Source: G963664115 sp965216035
Lineage (GTDB): Bacteria; Acidobacteriota; Terriglobia; 20CM-2-55-15
NCBI GenBank assembly: GCA_965216035.1
Contig: CBDCFM010000014.1
Span: 62,001 to 126,000, forward strand
Length of the DNA stretch: 64,000 nt
Direction of reading: 5' to 3'
Both the position numbers and the translations under genes were made by a program. Numbering within the stretch: position 1 is the stretch's first letter; each line of letters starts with the position of its first letter. Below are positions 17,487 to 29,199 of the stretch, piece after piece. The notes below the pieces were generated by a model. It saw only the letters and a list, made by a program, of their open reading frames with translations, made no database searches and had not been told where the DNA came from.

Positions 17487-18584
17487 ATGGCCCCCGAAGA
17501 CACAATCCGAAAAATGTCGGCTGCGCCCAAACGCATTCTCGTCATCAAGTTTGGTTCCCTGGGCGACATCGTCCACTGCCTGCCATCGGTCAGCCAGCTC
17601 CTGCATCACTTTCCCGACGCTGAAATTGACTGGCTGATCGAACAAAAGAACAAGATCGTCGTAGAAATGAGTGGCCTGGGTGTACGACTGGTGCCGATCG
17701 ACACCTACCAGTGGCGATACAGTCCGGGCATAGGCAGCGCCAAGGAGATCCTGGATTTTGTCTGGGCGCTGCGAACCGACGGCTACGACTGCACGATCGA
17801 TTTTCAAGGATTGCTGAAGTCAGCTTTTGTCGGCTATCTCTCGGCAGCTCCTATCCGAATCGGATGGGAACGGGATTTCCTCAAGGAATCCGCCAGCCGT
17901 TTCTTCTATACCGAAGTGGTCAAGCCGCGCCGTGTCCACATCATTGACCAGCAAATGGAACTGCTCAAGCCACTGGGTATTTCACCGGACTGGGACGCGC
18001 CCGTGCCGCTTGAGGCCTCAGCCTTAGCACGGGTCACGATCGAACGGAAAATGGGTGACGCCAAAGATTTCGTCCTGATCAACCCAGGTGGCAACTGGGT
18101 CACGAAGCGCTGGGAGCCGGAGCGTTTTGGGGCGTTGGCGAGAAAACTGATGGATGACGGCTTGCGTGTTGCACTGACGTGGGGCCCGGGCGAGGACGAC
18201 ATCGTCAGCCGGATCGAAGCAGCAGCGGGCGGGGACATCCTCAAAATCAGTTCTACGCTGCCGGAAATCGTTGCGTTGTGCGAGCGTTCTTGTCTTTTCG
18301 TCGGAGGAGACACCGGACCCATGCATTTTGCAGCCGCGGTCGGTGTCCCTATTGTTGCGATCTTCGGTCCGACCAGCAGCGACCGTAACGGCCCATTCAA
18401 ACGGGAAGATATCGTTGCCGAGCGTCGGTTGGATTGCCGGCCATGCTACGCAAGAGACGCCTGTCCGCTCGAGCATCTCAACTGCCTCAATGAAATCTCG
18501 GTCGATCAAGTCTATGCGGCCTGTAAGAAACGGCTGGGCTTTGAAGCACTCCGATCCCAGAACTTCCCTATCGCGCAACGCTAA
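17487..18584 (+). CDS. GT9 family glycosyltransferase, heptosyltransferase I-like
   Basis: 365 residues. The start RILVIKFGSLGDIVHCLPSV fits the ADP-heptose:Kdo transferase WaaC type (GSLGD, DIVH) rather than WaaF. Other motifs are TIDFQGLLKSAF, INPGGNWVTKRW and GGDTGPMHFAAAVGVPIVAI followed by FGPTSSDRNGPF. The Cys-containing tail CRPCYARDACPLEHLNC is shared with WaaF. It most likely adds the first heptose to Kdo, completing the set with waaF, but acceptor specificity is inferred. An alternative start is the ATG at 17514. No good ribosome binding site precedes either. Confidence 0.85.
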   Translation: MAPEDTIRKMSAAPKRILVIKFGSLGDIVHCLPSVSQLLHHFPDAEIDWLIEQKNKIVVEMSGLGVRLVPIDTYQWRYSPGIGSAKEILDFVWALRTDGYDCTIDFQGLLKSAFVGYLSAAPIRIGWERDFLKESASRFFYTEVVKPRRVHIIDQQMELLKPLGISPDWDAPVPLEASALARVTIERKMGDAKDFVLINPGGNWVTKRWEPERFGALARKLMDDGLRVALTWGPGEDDIVSRIEAAAGGDILKISSTLPEIVALCERSCLFVGGDTGPMHFAAAVGVPIVAIFGPTSSDRNGPFKREDIVAERRLDCRPCYARDACPLEHLNCLNEISVDQVYAACKKRLGFEALRSQNFPIAQR

Positions 18585-19114
18585 TGCTCAAGCGGCTGGC
18601 ACGCGCACGCGTTCCGCTCGGCTTTGCTTTCGCTGCGGCCGTTCTCTACCTGGCAAAGCCCACGACGGTGACCCTCGCCATCGGGTTTCCCATCGCCCTG
18701 GCAGGCATCATCTGTCGCGGAGCCGCTGCGGGAGTCATCCGTAAGAACGCCTCCCTTGCACAGCAGGGACCCTACCGGATGACGAGAAACCCCCTGTATT
18801 TCGGCAGCTTTCTGTTGGCGCTGGGCTTCGCAATCATGAGCGGGAGCCTGGGCGCGGGAATGCTTCTCCTGGTTCCATCGGCACTGATCTATCCGGTCGT
18901 TATAAAGAGCGAAGAAGCTGATTTGCGCGATTCCTTCGGCTCGGAATTCGAACGGTTTTGCGGGAGGGTCCCCTGCTTTCTGCCCCGGCGGCTGAGTACG
19001 AAATTATTCGAGTCGTTTTCGCTGGATTGCTATCTCATCAACCGCGAGTACAACGCAGCAATCGGTTTCGTTTCGGTGATGGTCATCCTCGGGCTAAAGT
19101 ACGTCTTCGAATAG
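18584..19114 (+). CDS. Isoprenylcysteine methyltransferase-like membrane protein
   Basis: 176 residues with 4-5 predicted transmembrane segments (near 11-24, 30-50, 75-105 and 155-172). It matches the bacterial ICMT/PEMT-like fold: the signature GPYRMTRNPLYFGSFLLALG is the SAM-binding motif (Y-R-x-x-R-N-P-x-Y), followed by a conserved EEADLRDSFGSEFERF. Members methylate small hydrophobic substrates or remain unassigned. The ATG overlaps the upstream stop (TAATG), so it is coupled to the GT9 gene. A role in modifying an envelope lipid is a guess from context. Confidence 0.8.
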   Translation: MLKRLARARVPLGFAFAAAVLYLAKPTTVTLAIGFPIALAGIICRGAAAGVIRKNASLAQQGPYRMTRNPLYFGSFLLALGFAIMSGSLGAGMLLLVPSALIYPVVIKSEEADLRDSFGSEFERFCGRVPCFLPRRLSTKLFESFSLDCYLINREYNAAIGFVSVMVILGLKYVFE

Positions 19115-19148
19115 TGTCCTGAATCTGAAGCTACCGATAATTATCCGG

Positions 19149-19177
19149 TTGATTTCAGTGACCCTCGATCCTATACT
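19149..19177 (+). promoter_or_regulatory. Sigma-70-type promoter of the rimP-nusA operon
   Basis: TTGATT at 19149-19154 and TATACT at 19172-19177 are separated by exactly 17 bases. Transcription would start near 19184, just ahead of the leader hairpin and 40 bases before rimP. Confidence 0.65.
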
Positions 19178-19190
19178 TTTTCTGTAGACG

Positions 19191-19217
19191 AAAGTGGGCC
19201 GCTGAGCCCACTTTTTG
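19191..19217 (+). terminator. Leader terminator/attenuator hairpin before rimP
   Basis: AAAGTGGGC (19191-19199) pairs perfectly with GCCCACTTT (19206-19214) around CGCTGA and is followed by a T-rich tail. It lies between the promoter and the rimP start. A similar GC-rich hairpin precedes rimP (metY-rimP-nusA region) in other bacteria, so this could be an attenuator responding to NusA. Confidence 0.7.
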
Positions 19218-19222
19218 TTTGC

Positions 19223-19714
19223 ATGGGAGTTGAGCTGGATCAAATACGTCAGCTTGTTAATGAAGTTGTTGTTGCCGAAGGATATGACCTGGTTGACCTT
19301 GAACTCAAAGGTTCGGGGCGAGCGCGGGTGCTTCGAATTTTCATCGACAAGGAAGACGGGGTTTCGCACCGCGATTGCGCTCTGATCAGTGAGCAGGTTG
19401 GAACGGTTCTCGATGTAGAAGATTTAATCCAAAGTTCCTACACGCTGGAAGTTTCTTCACCGGGTCTGGATCGCAAACTGGTCACCATGGACGATTTTGT
19501 GCGGTTCGAAGGGCATTTGGCAAGAATCCAGACTCAAACTCCGCTTCACAACCAGAAGATTTTTAAGGGTCGCCTGCAAGGGCTCAGGGGAAACAACATT
19601 CAACTGGAGCTGCCCGAGAGCGAGCTACTGGAAATACCGTTCGACGTGATCCGCGAGGCACGCTTGGAAGTAGACTGGAGCTTGGAAATGACGCGCCGTC
19701 CAAGGAGTCGGTAA
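19223..19714 (+). CDS. rimP: Ribosome maturation factor RimP
   Basis: 163 residues. RimP is needed for 30S subunit maturation. The N-terminal domain contains YDLVDLELKG and LRIFIDKEDGVSHRDC, then LEVSSPGLDRKL, the family signature. The C-terminal SH3-like domain follows. It is the first gene of the rimP-nusA-infB operon, 2 bases from nusA. The ATG at 19223 lies only 6 bases after the leader hairpin stem and has no obvious ribosome binding site except bases of the hairpin arm itself. Confidence 0.93.
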   Translation: MGVELDQIRQLVNEVVVAEGYDLVDLELKGSGRARVLRIFIDKEDGVSHRDCALISEQVGTVLDVEDLIQSSYTLEVSSPGLDRKLVTMDDFVRFEGHLARIQTQTPLHNQKIFKGRLQGLRGNNIQLELPESELLEIPFDVIREARLEVDWSLEMTRRPRSR

Positions 19715-19716
19715 CG

Positions 19717-21300
19717 ATGTCTAATGTGCTGTTCCAGACGATTGACCAGATAAGCCGGGAAAAGGGGATTGATTCGCAGGTCGTCATAGATGCCATTGAA
19801 GATGCAATCGTGGCCGCCTCCCGGAAATACTTCAAGACTAACGAAGAACTTCGATCCAGAATCAATCCGGAAACGGGTGAAATTGAAGTATTCGGGGTTA
19901 AGAAGGTCGTCGATACTGTCGAAGACGAAACCCGTGAGATCTCTCTGGAAGAAGCTCAGGCGCTCAGAGACGGTGTCCAGGTCGATGACGAACTGGAATT
20001 TCAAAAACCGACAGAAGGACTGGGACGGATTGCAGCGCAGATGGCCAAACAGGTCATTTTCCAGAAGGTCCGAGAAGCCGAAAGAGAAAGCGTCTACGCC
20101 GAATACCACGAACATGTGGGCGAAATCGTCAACTGCATCGTCAAGCGTTTCGAGAACGGCGACGTCATCGTGGAATTGGGTAAGACCGAGGGCCGGCTTC
20201 CACGCCGGGAACAGTCTCGTCTGGAAAGCTTCACGGTCGGTGATCGCCTGCGAGTGGCCATCGTTCGCGTAGAAAAGACGACCCGAGGACCACAGGTGAT
20301 CGTTTCTCGAGCGGACTCGCTCCTTGTTCAGAATTTGTTCCAGACCGAGGTGCCGGAGATCTACGACGGTACCGTGCAGATTCGAAGTATTGCGCGGGAG
20401 GCTGGAGACCGGACCAAGATTGCCGTCACCTCAAGGGAGCGGGACGTCGACCCGGTTGGCGCTTGTGTCGGCATGAAAGGGAGCCGGGTCCAATCGATCA
20501 TCCGTGAACTTAGGGGTGAAAAGATCGACATCATCCAGTGGTCCGACGACCTTGAAACGTTTGCGACCAATGCGATCAGCCCCGCACAGGTCAGCCGTGT
20601 CTCGATTTTGGACACGTCGACTGCACAGACCGGAGAAGGCCAAGAACAGCCGCGGATCTTGGAGATCGTGGTCGAAGACAGCCAGCTTTCACTGGCGATC
20701 GGTAAGAAGGGCCAGAACGTAAGATTGGCTTCAAAACTCATCGGGTGGCGAATCGACATCAAGAGCGAAGCCGAGAAGCGCGCAGAAATCGAAGATCAGA
20801 TCAGTCGCCTGCAGGCAGCAACGCCGCTGGAATCCATTGGAGGTTTGACCCCGGGCATCATCAGCAAACTGGCTTTGGCCGACATCAAGACCGTCGAACA
20901 GCTGGCCGACCTGGCGCCGGAGGACCTGGAAGCTCTTCCGGGGATAGGCGGTAAAACGATCGACAAGATCCGCGACGAACTGTCCGAATACTATGCCACG
21001 ATGCCGTCCTATGAAGACGACCTCGAGCGCTCGACCCAGGAACACATGTTTGGAAAAACCGCGGAAGAAGACGCAGCCGAGCCGGACGTCGTCCCGGAGG
21101 TCGTGCCTGAGACCGACCGGGAAAAACTCCAGCCGGAGAGTACTCGGGAAAATATAGATGACATCCCGACACCTGAAACTTCCGATGAGGCCGGTCCACC
21201 GTCCGTGGGCGGTGACGCATTGGAGACCGAGGGGAGCAGTGTCGCCACAGCTTTGCCCGCTGAGGGTGCAGAAGTTGCCGAGGGCCTCGGCAACAAATAG
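19717..21300 (+). CDS. nusA: Transcription termination/antitermination protein NusA
   Basis: 527 residues. NusA binds RNA polymerase and nascent RNA, affecting pausing, termination and antitermination. Order of domains: N-terminal polymerase-binding domain (1-125), S1 (about 130-200), KH1 and KH2 (about 205-345, with VGACVGMKGSRVQSI and LAIGKKGQNVRLASKL), a helix-hairpin-helix segment (LEALPGIGGKTIDKI, about 400-415), then a long acidic Glu/Asp/Pro tail of about 100 residues. The tail replaces the second acidic repeat of E. coli NusA. It sits between rimP and infB as usual. Confidence 0.96.
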   Translation: MSNVLFQTIDQISREKGIDSQVVIDAIEDAIVAASRKYFKTNEELRSRINPETGEIEVFGVKKVVDTVEDETREISLEEAQALRDGVQVDDELEFQKPTEGLGRIAAQMAKQVIFQKVREAERESVYAEYHEHVGEIVNCIVKRFENGDVIVELGKTEGRLPRREQSRLESFTVGDRLRVAIVRVEKTTRGPQVIVSRADSLLVQNLFQTEVPEIYDGTVQIRSIAREAGDRTKIAVTSRERDVDPVGACVGMKGSRVQSIIRELRGEKIDIIQWSDDLETFATNAISPAQVSRVSILDTSTAQTGEGQEQPRILEIVVEDSQLSLAIGKKGQNVRLASKLIGWRIDIKSEAEKRAEIEDQISRLQAATPLESIGGLTPGIISKLALADIKTVEQLADLAPEDLEALPGIGGKTIDKIRDELSEYYATMPSYEDDLERSTQEHMFGKTAEEDAAEPDVVPEVVPETDREKLQPESTRENIDDIPTPETSDEAGPPSVGGDALETEGSSVATALPAEGAEVAEGLGNK

Positions 21301-21462
21301 AGACACAATGACACAGACACTTGAGCTCAAATCCGGTGCGGTGGGGTCATGGTGAAGAGAAGGGTGAAGCAACGGGTAGTGATGTGTCCATTGATCACTT
21401 CACAGGCCAACATGGTATTCTGATTTTTTGGATTTCTACCGCATCGAGGTTAAGGTTACGGA

Positions 21463-24012
<2,550 letters not shown>

Positions 24013-24124
24013 GGCGCAGCAATTGCTGCACCAGTGACAAGAGACACCTGACCCGTGACGAGGCGGCGCATGCCATTTGCTTTGATCGGTTTGACTTGTC
24101 GCGGACCACTCGTCGGTTCTTCTC

Positions 24125-24406
24125 ATGCATATCGGGCTGCTCCAACTCGACGTCCATATCCCTTACGCACATTCACTAAAAGACAAAAGAATGGCCTTGC
24201 GTAGCCTCAAGGATCGCTTACGCAAACGCTTCAACGTTGCTGTTTCTGAACTGGAATTTCAAGACCGCTGGCAACGGGCAGGGGTCGGCATCGTCAGTAT
24301 TGGTCCCGACGCAGCTTACTTGGAACAGCAGTTGAACCTTGCCCTCGATGAGGTCGAGCGGATCTTGCCCGACTGTACGGTCAACGGAAATATCGAGCTC
24401 CTCTAG
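24125..24406 (+). CDS. DUF503 family protein YlxP
   Basis: 93 residues. This small ferredoxin-like fold protein occurs between infB and rbfA in many bacteria. MHIGLLQLDVHIPYAHSLKD followed by KRMALRSLKDRLRKRFNVAV is the family signature. YlxP has been linked to ribosome assembly, but its molecular role is not settled. Its stop (TAG) overlaps the GTG start of rbfA. Confidence 0.85.
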   Translation: MHIGLLQLDVHIPYAHSLKDKRMALRSLKDRLRKRFNVAVSELEFQDRWQRAGVGIVSIGPDAAYLEQQLNLALDEVERILPDCTVNGNIELL

Positions 24407-24765
24407 TGGCTGAACAGAAAAGACTGGACCGGCTGGCACAACAGCTGCGGACCGAACTCGGGGCACTGATAGAAAGTGAGATCGACGACCCGCGCGTGGG
24501 GATGGTTCAGGTGACGCACATACGTATGTCAAACGACATGAGACACGCGCGCGTCTATGTCAGCACCGCAGGGGCTGCTGAGGGGGAACGCAAGACGGCT
24601 CTCGAAGGGCTTGATTCCGCCAAGAATTTTCTACGTAGACAGTTGAGTCACCGGCTGAGGCACCTTAAGAGAACCCCGGATCTGACGTTCGATTACGACG
24701 AGTCGGTTGAAAAGGAAATGAGAATCGAAGAGCTTCTTTCTAAGATTGATTCCGAGGAACGATGA
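24406..24765 (+). CDS. rbfA: Ribosome-binding factor A
   Basis: 119 residues from a GTG at 24406 that shares a base with the ylxP stop. RbfA binds the 30S subunit during late 16S rRNA maturation and is needed in the cold. The KH-like fold shows IDDPRVGMVQVTHIRMSNDM followed by RHARVYVS, then R.LSHRLR.LKRTPDLTF.YD, the family landmarks. The stop overlaps the nrnA start by 4 bases (ATGA). Confidence 0.95.
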   Translation: MAEQKRLDRLAQQLRTELGALIESEIDDPRVGMVQVTHIRMSNDMRHARVYVSTAGAAEGERKTALEGLDSAKNFLRRQLSHRLRHLKRTPDLTFDYDESVEKEMRIEELLSKIDSEER

Positions 24766-25760
24766 TTCAGGCAGTCGTCGAAACGATACGATCGCATACG
24801 GACTTCCTTGTCGTCAGCCACGTGCGTCCCGACGGCGACTCCCTGGGTTCCCAATTCGCACTCACCTTGATCCTTCAAGCACTCGGCAAGAACGTCGAAA
24901 TGCTCAGTCGAGACCCCGTACCCGCCCGCTATGTTTACCTGCCTGGCGCGGATCAGGTCCGCGTGGCCAGTCGCCGGGGAGAATCTCACGAGGTGACGTT
25001 CGTCCTGGAATGCGGCAACATTGACCGTCCGGGAATTGAAGGGTTGAATCAAGGCATCATCGTTAACATTGACCATCACCACTCTACGAAGCCGTTTGGA
25101 AATGTGAGTTGGATCGATCCCTCCGCCTGCGCAGTCGGTCAGATGATCTATCGTCTGATGAAAGCTCTGGGCCTCAAGATGACGCCCCAGATTGCGACTA
25201 ACATATACGTTGCCGTACTGACGGATACCGGTTCGTTCCAGTTTTCATCAACAACGGGCGACACGTTTCGCTTGGCGGCTGAACTGGCAGACAATGGCGC
25301 AGACGTATCCGGAATCGCACTGCAGGTGTTCCACACCAACCCGATTCAGAAGGTCCGGGCAATGGGGAAGATCCTGAACGCTATGGAGTTCGATGCCAGC
25401 CGCAGAGTCGTCTCCACCGTACTTCTGCAGGATGACCTGGGAATCGCGGATGGCGACGACATCGAAGGCTTGGCCAACTATCCGCTGACGATCGCCGGGA
25501 TCGAAGTCGCTGTGCTTCTTCGCGAGCTGGAAGACGGATCATTTCGCGTCAGCATGAGGTCCAAGAATGAAGTCGACGTGTCGACGGTTGCTGAAAGATT
25601 CGGTGGTGGCGGACACCGAAAAGCGGCCGGGTGTCAAATGGTGGGTTCGCTTCGAACCGTACAGCGACACATCGTCTCTTCGATTCAAAACGAAATGGAT
25701 TCCAATGCTTTCCCTGTAAGCCCACCTCGCTATGGTGGATCCGATTTGACGTCCAGTTGA
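24762..25760 (+). CDS. nrnA: Oligoribonuclease / 3'-phosphoadenosine 5'-phosphate phosphatase NrnA
   Basis: 332 residues of the DHH phosphoesterase family. It degrades oligoribonucleotides of a few bases and dephosphorylates pAp. The DHH domain has VSHVRPDGDSLGSQFAL (metal ligands in the DxD) and VNIDHHHST. The DHHA1 substrate domain ends with FGGGGHRKAAGC. It is typically found next to rbfA and truB, as here. The start overlaps rbfA (ATGA), and the stop overlaps the probable TTG start of truB. Confidence 0.93.
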   Translation: MIQAVVETIRSHTDFLVVSHVRPDGDSLGSQFALTLILQALGKNVEMLSRDPVPARYVYLPGADQVRVASRRGESHEVTFVLECGNIDRPGIEGLNQGIIVNIDHHHSTKPFGNVSWIDPSACAVGQMIYRLMKALGLKMTPQIATNIYVAVLTDTGSFQFSSTTGDTFRLAAELADNGADVSGIALQVFHTNPIQKVRAMGKILNAMEFDASRRVVSTVLLQDDLGIADGDDIEGLANYPLTIAGIEVAVLLRELEDGSFRVSMRSKNEVDVSTVAERFGGGGHRKAAGCQMVGSLRTVQRHIVSSIQNEMDSNAFPVSPPRYGGSDLTSS

Positions 25761-26599
25761 ACGGAGTCCTCGTTATTGACAAGCCCGTGGGAATGACGTC
25801 CCATGACGTCGTGAGCCGGGTGCGGAAACGCTTGGAAACCCGCCATGTGGGGCATCTGGGCACCCTGGACCCGGCAGCGACGGGAGTGCTTCCTCTGACT
25901 CTCGGAAAGGCGACTCGGCTGGCCCGCTTCATTCCGACTGCACCCAAGGAATATACCGGTGAGATCCGATTGGGCTGGGCGACGACGACGTGCGATTTCG
26001 AGGGTGATCCTCTGGGTGAGCCGAAACCGGTCAATGTCAGTCGTGAGAGTCTACTAGAGGCGATGGCATCACTCACAGGAACGATCCAACAGATTCCACC
26101 CGATTATTCCGCGAAGAAGATTGCGGGCGTGAGAGCCTACAAACTTGCGCGCAAAGGCCGTCCGTTGGATCTGAAACCCGTTCCGGTCGAGATCCTGGCT
26201 TTCGAGCTCAAGACGTTCGAGGCGGCCCGTGTCGCCTTCAGAGTTGTCTGTTCGACCGGCACCTATATCCGAAGCATCGCTCGGGACCTCGGCGAAAAAC
26301 TCGAGACGGGCGGTCATCTGTTCTCTCTCCGACGGACGCGGGCCGGGGCGTTTGACATCGGGGAAGCGATTGGGCCGAATACCGCCTCCTGGGATGACGT
26401 CATTCCTCCTGAGGAATTGATGGCGAATCTCACCCGGATTGACATTGGACCGGAGTTCGAAAAGCGTATCCAGCACGGGCGCGCGGTGCCGACTGATCTA
26501 GACAGCTCGCCTCTCCGCATCTTCAACAAAAAAGGCCAACTTATAGCCATTGCAGCCGTTGATAGAGGTTGGGCGCACCCCCGAGTTGTGTTACTCTAA
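25757..26599 (+). CDS. truB: tRNA pseudouridine(55) synthase TruB
   Basis: 280 residues. TruB makes pseudouridine 55 in the T loop of tRNAs. I choose the TTG at 25757 as start because it overlaps the nrnA stop (TTGA), like the other junctions of this operon, and gives the family N-terminus NGVLVIDKPVGMTSHDVV. An ATG further upstream (25631) lies deep inside nrnA and adds non-family residues. The catalytic Asp is D38 in GHLGTLDPAATGVLP. YSAKKIAGVRAYKLAR and a C-terminal PUA-like part are present. Next is rpsO. Confidence 0.92.
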   Translation: MNGVLVIDKPVGMTSHDVVSRVRKRLETRHVGHLGTLDPAATGVLPLTLGKATRLARFIPTAPKEYTGEIRLGWATTTCDFEGDPLGEPKPVNVSRESLLEAMASLTGTIQQIPPDYSAKKIAGVRAYKLARKGRPLDLKPVPVEILAFELKTFEAARVAFRVVCSTGTYIRSIARDLGEKLETGGHLFSLRRTRAGAFDIGEAIGPNTASWDDVIPPEELMANLTRIDIGPEFEKRIQHGRAVPTDLDSSPLRIFNKKGQLIAIAAVDRGWAHPRVVLL

Positions 26600-26634
26600 A
26601 TTCTCAAATTTTGAGGGAGAAAAGAACGTAAAGA

Positions 26635-26904
26635 ATGGCTCTGACGACGGAATCCAAAGGCTCGATCATCGACCAATATCGAATCCATCCTTCGGATACG
26701 GGGTCGCCGGAAGTTCAGATCGCGATACTCAGTGAAAGAATTTCATACCTGACTGAGCATTTCAAGACACACAAGAAGGATCATGCCTCCCGCCGAGGGC
26801 TTCTGAAACTTGTCGGCCGGCGGCGTCGCCTGCTTGAGTACCTCAAACGACACGAAGTGGGTCGTTACAAAGAGGTCATTAAAAAGCTTGGGCTCCGCAA
26901 GTAG
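26635..26904 (+). CDS. rpsO: 30S ribosomal protein S15
   Basis: 89 residues, the normal length. S15 binds the central domain of 16S rRNA early in assembly. DTGSPEVQIAILSERISYLT and H.KDH.SRRGLL.LVGRRRRL are the family signature. GAGGGAG lies 12-18 bases upstream of the ATG. The order truB-rpsO-pnp is conserved; S15 and PNPase messages are commonly coregulated. Confidence 0.97.
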   Translation: MALTTESKGSIIDQYRIHPSDTGSPEVQIAILSERISYLTEHFKTHKKDHASRRGLLKLVGRRRRLLEYLKRHEVGRYKEVIKKLGLRK

Positions 26905-27072
26905 CCGGCCCAGATCCTGTCCGAGAACTCCGATCGATCGCTCCAATCCAGTCAATATGGCACCCCGAGACAACACCATTAGGGCGCACGGCGACGGGTC
27001 TGATTTCAGAATGTTTCGTCGTTTCTTGCCTCCGACCCGCGTCAGGGCCGACAAAAGGAAGTTCACACAACT

Positions 27073-29199
27073 ATGAATGTGCATAAAGTAAGTCGAATGA
27101 TCGGCAACAGGGAGTTGTCGATAGAAATTGGAAAGCTCGCCACTCAAGCCGACGGTGCCGCCTACATCCGTTATGGAGATACAATCGTACTCGTCACCGC
27201 ATGTGGTGCCAAGGAAGCCAGCGCGAATGCTCACTTCTTTCCACTCACCTGCGACCACAAAGAGAATTTTTACGCGGCGGGAAAGATTCCGGGCGGCTTT
27301 TTCAAACGCGAAGGCAGACCCGGAGAGCGTGAGGTTCTCACCAGCCGCATGATCGACAGGCCGATTCGACCGTTGTTTCCCGAGGGTTATCGAAACGAAA
27401 CACAGGTCATCGCGATGGTCCTCTCGGCGGACGAGGACAATGACCCGTCAACACTGAGTATCCTGGGCGCGTCGACGGCACTCTACCTTTCCGTCTTGCC
27501 ATTTACGCAGCCGATCGCTGCCGTTCGCGTCGGTCTGATTGATGGGACATACGTCGTCAATCCGACCTACGCCCAACTGGAAGAAAGCCGGATGAATCTG
27601 GTCGTTGCCGGGACCGCACATGGCGTCACGATGGTCGAGGCCGGGGCGGACGAGGTTTCTGAAGAGGTGATGATCGAAGCGATATCCCTCGGCCACGATT
27701 CGGTCAAACAGATTATCGAAATGGAACAGGAACTCTACGACAAGGTCCGGCCGGAGAAAATTGAGTTTCAACTGCCCGCAGTGAGCGAGGACATCGTAAG
27801 CAAGGTTGAAGGGCTCATTCGCGACGAACTCGAAGACGCGCTCAACACTCAAAAGTACGACAAACTTACCAGCTATGCGAAAGTGGACAATGCCAAGGCC
27901 AAGACCATTGAAAGCTTTGGTGAGGTTGAGGAAGAAACCCTTACAGGAGTCAAAAGCGCGTTCAGCGCACTCAAAGAGAAGATCTTCCGAGACCAGATTC
28001 TCCACAACAACACGCGCCCCGACCGCCGGTCGAGTGACGAGATCCGACCCATCTGGATCGAGACAGGTGTCTTGCCGCGCACCCATGGTTCGGCTATCTT
28101 CACACGGGGAGAAACCCAGGCACTGGTGACGGCCACACTGGGAACATCGAACGATGCTCAAAGAATGGACAGGTTGGAGGGTGAGTCCTTTAAACGATTT
28201 CTGATGCACTACAATTTCCCTCCGTTTTCGGTAGGCGAAGTGCGCCGAATGATGGGGACGAGCCGCCGCGAAATGGGACATGGCAACCTGGCTGAGCGGG
28301 CCATCCTGCCGATGGTCCCGAGCGAAGAGGAATTCCCGTATACGGTCCGCGTAGTATCGGAAATCCTGGAATCCAACGGATCGTCCTCGATGGCAACGGT
28401 GTGTGGAGCGAGCCTTGCCTTGATGGAGGCGGGTGTTCCAATCAAGCGGCCCGTTGCGGGAGTCGCCATGGGATTGGTGTCGGAAGGCGAGAAATATGCT
28501 GTGCTCAGCGATATAGCCGGCGCTGAAGACCATTACGGTGACATGGACTTTAAGGTTGCGGGAACGCGCGAGGGCATTACCTCCCTGCAGATGGATATCA
28601 AGATCACGAACGTCACGTTCGAAATCATGTCCAAGGCAATGCAACAGGCCAAGGGTGGCCGGATGCATATTCTTGACAAGATGGACACAGCGATCGTCTC
28701 TCACAAGGAAGACATCTCACCGTACGCACCCCGGATCCATTCACTCAAGATTCCGGTCGATAAGATCCGAGACGTGATTGGCCCGGGCGGGAAGATGATC
28801 CGTTCGATCGTAGAACGGACCGGTGTCAAGATTGATGTCAACGACGACGGCACGGTCAACGTCGCATCCTCTGACGGACCGTCGGCCCTGAAAGCCATTG
28901 GGATCATTGAAGATCTGACAGCCACCCCGGAGATTGGCAAGACTTATCTGGGTAAAGTCGTGAGGATTGTAGACTTCGGTGCTTTCGTCGAAATTTTCCA
29001 GGGCACGGACGGACTGCTCCACATCTCGGAAATCGCCGAGCACCGTATCCGTGAGGTACGCGACGAGCTCAACGAAGGCGACCAATTAATGGTGAAGGTC
29101 ATCGCTATGGAAGGCAATAAGGTCAAGCTCTCACGCAGGGCAGTCCTTCGAGACCAGAAGGCGAACGCAGGGTCCAGGGCAGATGCGAGTAAAGACTAG
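27073..29199 (+). CDS. pnp: Polyribonucleotide nucleotidyltransferase
   Basis: 708 residues. PNPase is a trimeric 3'-5' phosphorolytic exoribonuclease of the RNA degradosome. Two RNase PH domains are separated by an alpha-helical linker. The first has the FFKREGRPGEREVLTSRMID loop and the second GTSRREMGHGNLAERA, with catalytic Asp residues in SDIAGAEDHYGDMDFK. A KH domain (VIGPGGKMIRSI) and an S1 domain (GKVVRIVDFGAFVEI) follow. AAGGAAG precedes the ATG. It closes the rimP-to-pnp run. Confidence 0.97.
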   Translation: MNVHKVSRMIGNRELSIEIGKLATQADGAAYIRYGDTIVLVTACGAKEASANAHFFPLTCDHKENFYAAGKIPGGFFKREGRPGEREVLTSRMIDRPIRPLFPEGYRNETQVIAMVLSADEDNDPSTLSILGASTALYLSVLPFTQPIAAVRVGLIDGTYVVNPTYAQLEESRMNLVVAGTAHGVTMVEAGADEVSEEVMIEAISLGHDSVKQIIEMEQELYDKVRPEKIEFQLPAVSEDIVSKVEGLIRDELEDALNTQKYDKLTSYAKVDNAKAKTIESFGEVEEETLTGVKSAFSALKEKIFRDQILHNNTRPDRRSSDEIRPIWIETGVLPRTHGSAIFTRGETQALVTATLGTSNDAQRMDRLEGESFKRFLMHYNFPPFSVGEVRRMMGTSRREMGHGNLAERAILPMVPSEEEFPYTVRVVSEILESNGSSSMATVCGASLALMEAGVPIKRPVAGVAMGLVSEGEKYAVLSDIAGAEDHYGDMDFKVAGTREGITSLQMDIKITNVTFEIMSKAMQQAKGGRMHILDKMDTAIVSHKEDISPYAPRIHSLKIPVDKIRDVIGPGGKMIRSIVERTGVKIDVNDDGTVNVASSDGPSALKAIGIIEDLTATPEIGKTYLGKVVRIVDFGAFVEIFQGTDGLLHISEIAEHRIREVRDELNEGDQLMVKVIAMEGNKVKLSRRAVLRDQKANAGSRADASKD

